Source: Acidimicrobiia bacterium | GTDB taxonomy: Bacteria; Actinomycetota; Acidimicrobiia; Spongiisociales; UBA5794 | Direction: 5' to 3' | Assembly: GCA_029934555.1 (NCBI GenBank) | Contig: JAOZMA010000084.1 | Coordinates: 1 to 8,762 of the forward strand | Length of the DNA: 8,762 bases | Shown: positions 5,800 through 8,762 of the stretch, in pieces | How positions within the stretch are numbered: the stretch's first letter is position 1 | Layout: each line of letters begins with the position of its first letter | Made by a program: the position numbers and the translations under genes | Notes under the pieces: model-generated | The model's database searches: none | What the model was told of the DNA's origin: nothing | Seen by the model: only the letters and a program-made list of their open reading frames with translations

Positions 5800-6728
5800 G
5801 TGAGCGCCTCGAGATCCCGGACGAGCTCGACGGCGAGCGGGTCGATCGGGCCGTTGCTGTTCTCTGTGCCGTAAGCAGGAGGATCGCAAAGGGGACGATC
5901 GAGGCGGGAGGCGTGGAGCGATCAGGTGTGCCGCTCTCGCCGGCAGAACGGGTTTCTGCGGGTGACCTGATCGAGGTCGAACTCGTGATCGAGGAGACAC
6001 CCGTGGTGGCGGACGTCGACGTCGAATTCGGCGTCGCGTTCGAGGATGACGATGTGATCGTTGTCGACAAGCCTGCCGGCGTCGTCGTTCACCCCGGCGC
6101 AGGGCGGCCCGGCGGGACGCTCGCGAACGGGCTCCTGGCGCGCTACCCGGAGGCCGCCGAACTCGGTGAAGGTCGTCGATGGGGGATCGTGCACCGTATC
6201 GATCGGGATACCTCCGGGCTCCTCATCGTGGCTAAGACACCGGTCGCTTTCGACCATCTCCAGGCAGCTTTGAAGGAACGGGAAGTGAACAGGCGGTACC
6301 TCTCCCTTGTCGCCGGGCTGTTCACCAACATCACCGGCACGATCGATGCACCCGTGGGACGAGATCACGCGCACCCCACCCGCATGACCGTTGCCGAAGG
6401 AGGGCGTCCGGCGCGTTCGCACTACCGCCGCATGGCCGACTGGGAAGATCATGACGAGTCGCTGATGGCCGTCACGTTGGAGACGGGGCGGACCCATCAG
6501 ATTCGCGTCCACATGCGCGCTATCGATCATCCGATCATCGGGGATCCCGTCTACGGACCCGGTCGCCGGATGCCGGGGGATCCCGGACGGACCTGGCTCC
6601 ACGCCGAGGCGCTCACATTCGAGCATCCTTCGGGTTCGGGACCGATGACGGTGCATGCGCCTCTGCCTGAGGATCTCCGCCGGTCGCTCGGCGAACTGGG
6701 GATACCAACGCGAGGAGCCGTGGAGTGA
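5796..6728 (+). CDS. rluD: RluA/RluD family 23S rRNA pseudouridine synthase
   Basis: This 310-residue enzyme isomerises uridine to pseudouridine in RNA, most likely 23S rRNA. Residues about 1-70 resemble an S4-type RNA-binding domain (LDGERVDRAVAVL, then GDLIEVEL). The catalytic domain begins with VIVVDKPAGVVVHPG (87-101). The signature HRIDRDTSG (133-141) has the catalytic aspartate at D136. Further conserved blocks are RRYLSLVAG (166-174), ETGRTHQIRVHM (229-240) and HPIIGDPVYG (245-254). Length and domain order fit RluD. The lspA-rluD pair with an ATGA overlap is a common bacterial arrangement and implies translational coupling. Family assignment is firm; the exact target uridines (RluD sites in helix 69) are inferred. 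Confidence 0.92.
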   Translation: MSERLEIPDELDGERVDRAVAVLCAVSRRIAKGTIEAGGVERSGVPLSPAERVSAGDLIEVELVIEETPVVADVDVEFGVAFEDDDVIVVDKPAGVVVHPGAGRPGGTLANGLLARYPEAAELGEGRRWGIVHRIDRDTSGLLIVAKTPVAFDHLQAALKEREVNRRYLSLVAGLFTNITGTIDAPVGRDHAHPTRMTVAEGGRPARSHYRRMADWEDHDESLMAVTLETGRTHQIRVHMRAIDHPIIGDPVYGPGRRMPGDPGRTWLHAEALTFEHPSGSGPMTVHAPLPEDLRRSLGELGIPTRGAVE

Positions 6729-6760
6729 TCCTGTCGGAGTGCCCCGAACAAGCTCACTGG

Positions 6761-6766
6761 TAGATT
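6761..6766 (+). promoter_or_regulatory. Possible extended -10 element before the acyltransferase gene
   Basis: TGGTAGATT contains a 4-of-6 match to TATAAT preceded by TG one base upstream, in the 54-base gap after rluD. No convincing -35 is visible, and the predicted transcript start would fall close to the ribosome binding site. The functional change between rluD and the acyltransferase makes a separate promoter reasonable, but this site is a weak candidate. Confidence 0.25.
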
Positions 6767-6772
6767 GCCCGT

Positions 6773-6778
6773 AGGAGG
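6773..6778 (+). promoter_or_regulatory. Ribosome binding site of the WS/DGAT acyltransferase
   Basis: AGGAGG lies 4 bases before the ATG at 6783, which decides against the in-frame TTG at 6765 located upstream of this site. Confidence 0.75.
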
Positions 6779-6782
6779 TCCC

Positions 6783-8294
6783 ATGTCGATTCACTATGAA
6801 CGTCTGTCCTCGCTCGACAATTCGTTCCTCGCTCTCGAATCACGAACGACGCACATGCACGTCGGAGCGGTCACGATTCTCGATGCCGCGTCGTTCGCCA
6901 CCGAGAACGGCGGCATCGACATCGACCGGCTTCGGGCGTTCATCGGGTCGAAGCTCTACATGATCCCGAGATACCGGCAGCGCCTGGCCAGGGTTCCGAT
7001 CGAACGGTTCCCCGTCTGGGTCGACGACGATCACTTCAGCATCGACTACCACATCCGCCACATCGCTCTTCCGCGTCCGGGCACCGAAGAACAGCTGAAG
7101 CAACTGGCCGGTCGGCTCATGTCGCAGCAGCTGGATCGATCGAAGCCGATGTGGGAGATGGTCATCGTTGAGGGCCTTGATCATGATCGCTTCGCGATCG
7201 TCACGAAGATCCATCACTGCATGATCGACGGGATGTCCGGCGTGGACTTGATGACGGTGCTCATGTCGCTCGTACCGTCCAACGAGATCATCCCTCCTCC
7301 GGTCTTCGAGCCTCGCCCGACCCCCAACGGCACCGAGTTGCTGGTGCGCGAGACGACGCGGCGGATCTCCGAAGCGGTCGGTTCCGTTCGGCATGTTCAG
7401 AACACGTTCGGCAACGTCGCAGGACTGGCCGACTCGTTCGGCACCCGCCTGCAGGCGGTAGGTGCCTCGCTGGCCTCCGGATGGCTCATCCCGACGGGGA
7501 AGACGGCGATCAACGGCGACATCGGGCCCGGGCGCAGATTCGACTGGGTCAACATGCCGCTCGCCGACGTCAAGGCCGTCAAGAACAAGTTCGGAGGAAC
7601 CGTCAATGACGTGTTCCTTGCGATCGTTGCCGGTGCCGTCCGACGATTCCTGATAGGGGATCGCGAGACTTCCGAGAAGGATCTCGAAGGAGTCGATTTC
7701 AGGGTGATGGCCCCGGTGAGCGTGCGTTCCAAGGACCAGCGCGGAACGCTTGGGAACCAGGTGGCCATGTGGCTGGCTTCGCTCCCGATCGATGATCCCG
7801 ACGCAGCTTCCCGGCTCAGGACGGTGAACGGTGAGACGGAGATGCTCAAGGACACCGATCAGGCGCTTGGAGCCGCCACGCTCGTTCGTGTCTCTGCAGG
7901 GGCTCCTGCGACGTTGGTCGCTCTCGGAGCCCGTCTCGCGGCGAACGCCCGTCCGTTCAACATGACCGTGACGAACGTCCCCGGCCCGCAGTTCCCGTTG
8001 TACCTGCTCGATGCCCGCGTCGAAGCGACCTATCCGCTCGTCCCGCTGTGGGAGAGCCACGGTCTCGGAGTGGCGCTGTTCTCGTACGACGGAACGGTGT
8101 CTTGGGGCATCAACGCCGACTACGCGCTCATGCCGGACGTCGAACGATTCGGAGACGCGATCCTCGAGTCTTTCGCCGAGCTCTGCGAAGCCGCAGCGAA
8201 CGCTCCCGAACAGCCGGAGAAGACTCCGAAGCCGAAGAAGGCAGCGAAGCCAACGAAGAGCGCCCCAAAGAAGCGCCCCCCGATTGGAATGTGA
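6783..8294 (+). CDS. WS/DGAT-type O-acyltransferase (wax ester synthase / diacylglycerol acyltransferase)
   Basis: This 503-residue enzyme should transfer an acyl group from acyl-CoA to a fatty alcohol or diacylglycerol, making wax esters or triacylglycerol at the membrane or lipid-body surface. The N-terminus RLSSLDNSFLALES (7-20) is typical of the family. SKPMWEM (120-126) is the PLW-like motif. The active site HHCMIDG (144-150) matches HHxxxDG with H145 as the expected base. Further on are NKFGGTVNDVFLAIVAGAVR, split as NKFGGTVND (268-276) and VFLAIVAGAVR, then LGNQV (323-327) and TNVPGP (397-402). The final part, about 475-500, is a lysine/proline/alanine-rich tail not needed by the family. 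Relatives are abundant in actinobacteria as multigene sets; substrate preference cannot be read from the sequence. Confidence 0.93.
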   Translation: MSIHYERLSSLDNSFLALESRTTHMHVGAVTILDAASFATENGGIDIDRLRAFIGSKLYMIPRYRQRLARVPIERFPVWVDDDHFSIDYHIRHIALPRPGTEEQLKQLAGRLMSQQLDRSKPMWEMVIVEGLDHDRFAIVTKIHHCMIDGMSGVDLMTVLMSLVPSNEIIPPPVFEPRPTPNGTELLVRETTRRISEAVGSVRHVQNTFGNVAGLADSFGTRLQAVGASLASGWLIPTGKTAINGDIGPGRRFDWVNMPLADVKAVKNKFGGTVNDVFLAIVAGAVRRFLIGDRETSEKDLEGVDFRVMAPVSVRSKDQRGTLGNQVAMWLASLPIDDPDAASRLRTVNGETEMLKDTDQALGAATLVRVSAGAPATLVALGARLAANARPFNMTVTNVPGPQFPLYLLDARVEATYPLVPLWESHGLGVALFSYDGTVSWGINADYALMPDVERFGDAILESFAELCEAAANAPEQPEKTPKPKKAAKPTKSAPKKRPPIGM

Positions 8295-8296
8295 CG

Positions 8297-8313
8297 ATCC
8301 GGCTTCGCCGGAT
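8297..8313 (+). terminator. Short GC-rich hairpin after the acyltransferase stop
   Basis: ATCCGGC (8297-8303), loop TTC, and GCCGGAT (8307-8313) form a perfect 7-bp stem starting 3 bases after the TGA. No T-run follows, so it is at best a U-less terminator or an RNA 3'-end stabiliser. It directly abuts the heptamer repeat array. Confidence 0.45.
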
Positions 8314-8413
8314 GTAGTCCGTAGTCCGTATTCAGTAGTCCGTAAGGACGGTGAAGCGAGTCGCCACGAATCAAGTGCCGGCTACGGAGTACGGACTACG
8401 GAGTACGGATTAC
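8314..8413. repeat. Inverted pair of 7-bp tandem repeats
   Basis: The left arm (8314-8344) reads GTAGTCC, GTAGTCC, GTATTCA, GTAGTCC, GTA. The right arm (8383-8413) reads TACGGAG, TACGGAC, TACGGAG, TACGGAT, TAC. The arms are reverse complements at 26 of 31 positions by my count and flank a 38-base centre (8345-8382). Each arm is itself a four-copy tandem of one degenerate heptamer. The element fills the gap between two convergent genes, so it could form a long hairpin in either transcript and act as a bidirectional terminator, or be a member of a dispersed intergenic repeat family. Nothing else coding is visible between 8295 and 8424. Confidence 0.85.
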
Positions 8414-8424
8414 TGGCCGCAGGC

Positions 8425-8762
8425 CTATCCAAAGAACGTACTCGCTGTCTTGAACAGTCTCTCCGGGACGCCGCGGATGGATTCGACGGCCTCGCTGAGC
8501 GGCACAGACTCGATACACATCGAACGCAGCGCAACCATCACACCCGACTTCCCGTCGATTGCGAGATCGGCGGCGCCGACGCCCAGGCGTGTGGCGAGAA
8601 CGCGGTCGAAGGCGGACGGCGTACCGCCCCGCTGGACGTGGCCGAGCACCGAGACACGGGCTTCGAAACCAGTGCGATCCTCGATGGCAGCTGCGATCAG
8701 ATATCCAACGCCACCGAGCCGATCGAATCCGAAGGCGTCCTTCTTCTGCTCGGCAGGCTCGT
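8425..8762 (-). CDS. pfkA: 6-phosphofructokinase, C-terminal part (5' truncated by window edge)
   Basis: The minus-strand frame is open from the window edge (first full codon 8760-8758) to a TAG at 8427-8425 and gives 111 residues. It includes RLGGVGYLIAAAIEDRTG, then the PFK signature region VSVLGHVQRGGTPSAFDRVL and ATRLGVGAADL, followed by GVMVALR. GHVQRGG-P-AFDR is the conserved C-terminal substrate-binding stretch of PfkA, where the arginine and neighbouring residues contact fructose 6-phosphate. The form resembles actinobacterial (group III-like) enzymes, some of which use pyrophosphate instead of ATP. The residues that decide the phosphoryl donor lie outside the window. The gene converges on the acyltransferase and its 3' end lies 11 bases from the repeat array. 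Confidence 0.9.
   Translation of the reverse strand, partial: EPAEQKKDAFGFDRLGGVGYLIAAAIEDRTGFEARVSVLGHVQRGGTPSAFDRVLATRLGVGAADLAIDGKSGVMVALRSMCIESVPLSEAVESIRGVPERLFKTASTFFG

Noticed and set aside
5251..6000. Open frame on the - strand across lspA and rluD
   Set aside because: It spans two genes with conserved motifs on the + strand and has low-complexity composition, so it is a shadow frame.
6840..8060. Long open frame (406 codons) on the - strand inside the acyltransferase
   Set aside because: It is a complement-strand shadow of a gene with intact family motifs; the translation shows no domain and an Arg/Asp/His-rich artefact composition.
8314..8413. CRISPR array
   Set aside because: The repeat units are 7 bp, contiguous and without spacers, and the two halves are inverted relative to each other.

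Overview
The window looks like a chromosomal housekeeping region from a high-GC Gram-positive bacterium, probably an actinobacterium, perhaps a deep lineage such as Acidimicrobiia. That placement is an inference. It rests on high GC, the set yggS-sepF-yggT-ileS-(DksA-like)-lspA-rluD, a T-box leader on ileS, an actinobacterial-type PfkA C-terminus and a WS/DGAT acyltransferase. Almost all the sequence is coding, and I see no phage, transposon, CRISPR, tRNA or rRNA.

Bases 1-1145 (+ strand) hold the distal end of a division cluster: the C-terminus of a YggS-type PLP protein, then SepF (FtsZ anchor) and YggT (small membrane protein), closely spaced and probably co-transcribed. Bases 1146-4328 (- strand) hold a complete isoleucyl-tRNA synthetase whose stop codon directly abuts the yggT stop. 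Its leader (about 4329-4550, - strand) carries a T-box riboswitch: a canonical T-box core, a candidate AUC specifier, and a hairpin that would hide the ribosome binding site. This points to translational control by uncharged tRNA-Ile.

Bases 4645-6728 (+ strand) hold a YggU/DUF167 protein, a DksA/TraR-like protein that has lost three of its four zinc cysteines, signal peptidase II (LspA) and an RluA/RluD-type pseudouridine synthase. The last three overlap or abut and look like one operon. Bases 6783-8294 (+ strand) hold a WS/DGAT-type acyltransferase (wax ester or triacylglycerol synthesis) with a lysine/proline-rich tail. Bases 8295-8424 are non-coding: a short GC hairpin and a striking inverted pair of 7-bp tandem repeats, lying where the acyltransferase meets the oppositely oriented 3' end of a 6-phosphofructokinase gene (8425-8762, - strand, partial).

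I did not find a convincing undescribed multi-gene system. The points most worth a second look are the T-box leader, the inverted ileS and apparent absence of divIVA from an otherwise conserved neighbourhood, the heptamer repeat structure, the cysteine-depleted DksA-like protein, and a strong excess of GATC.
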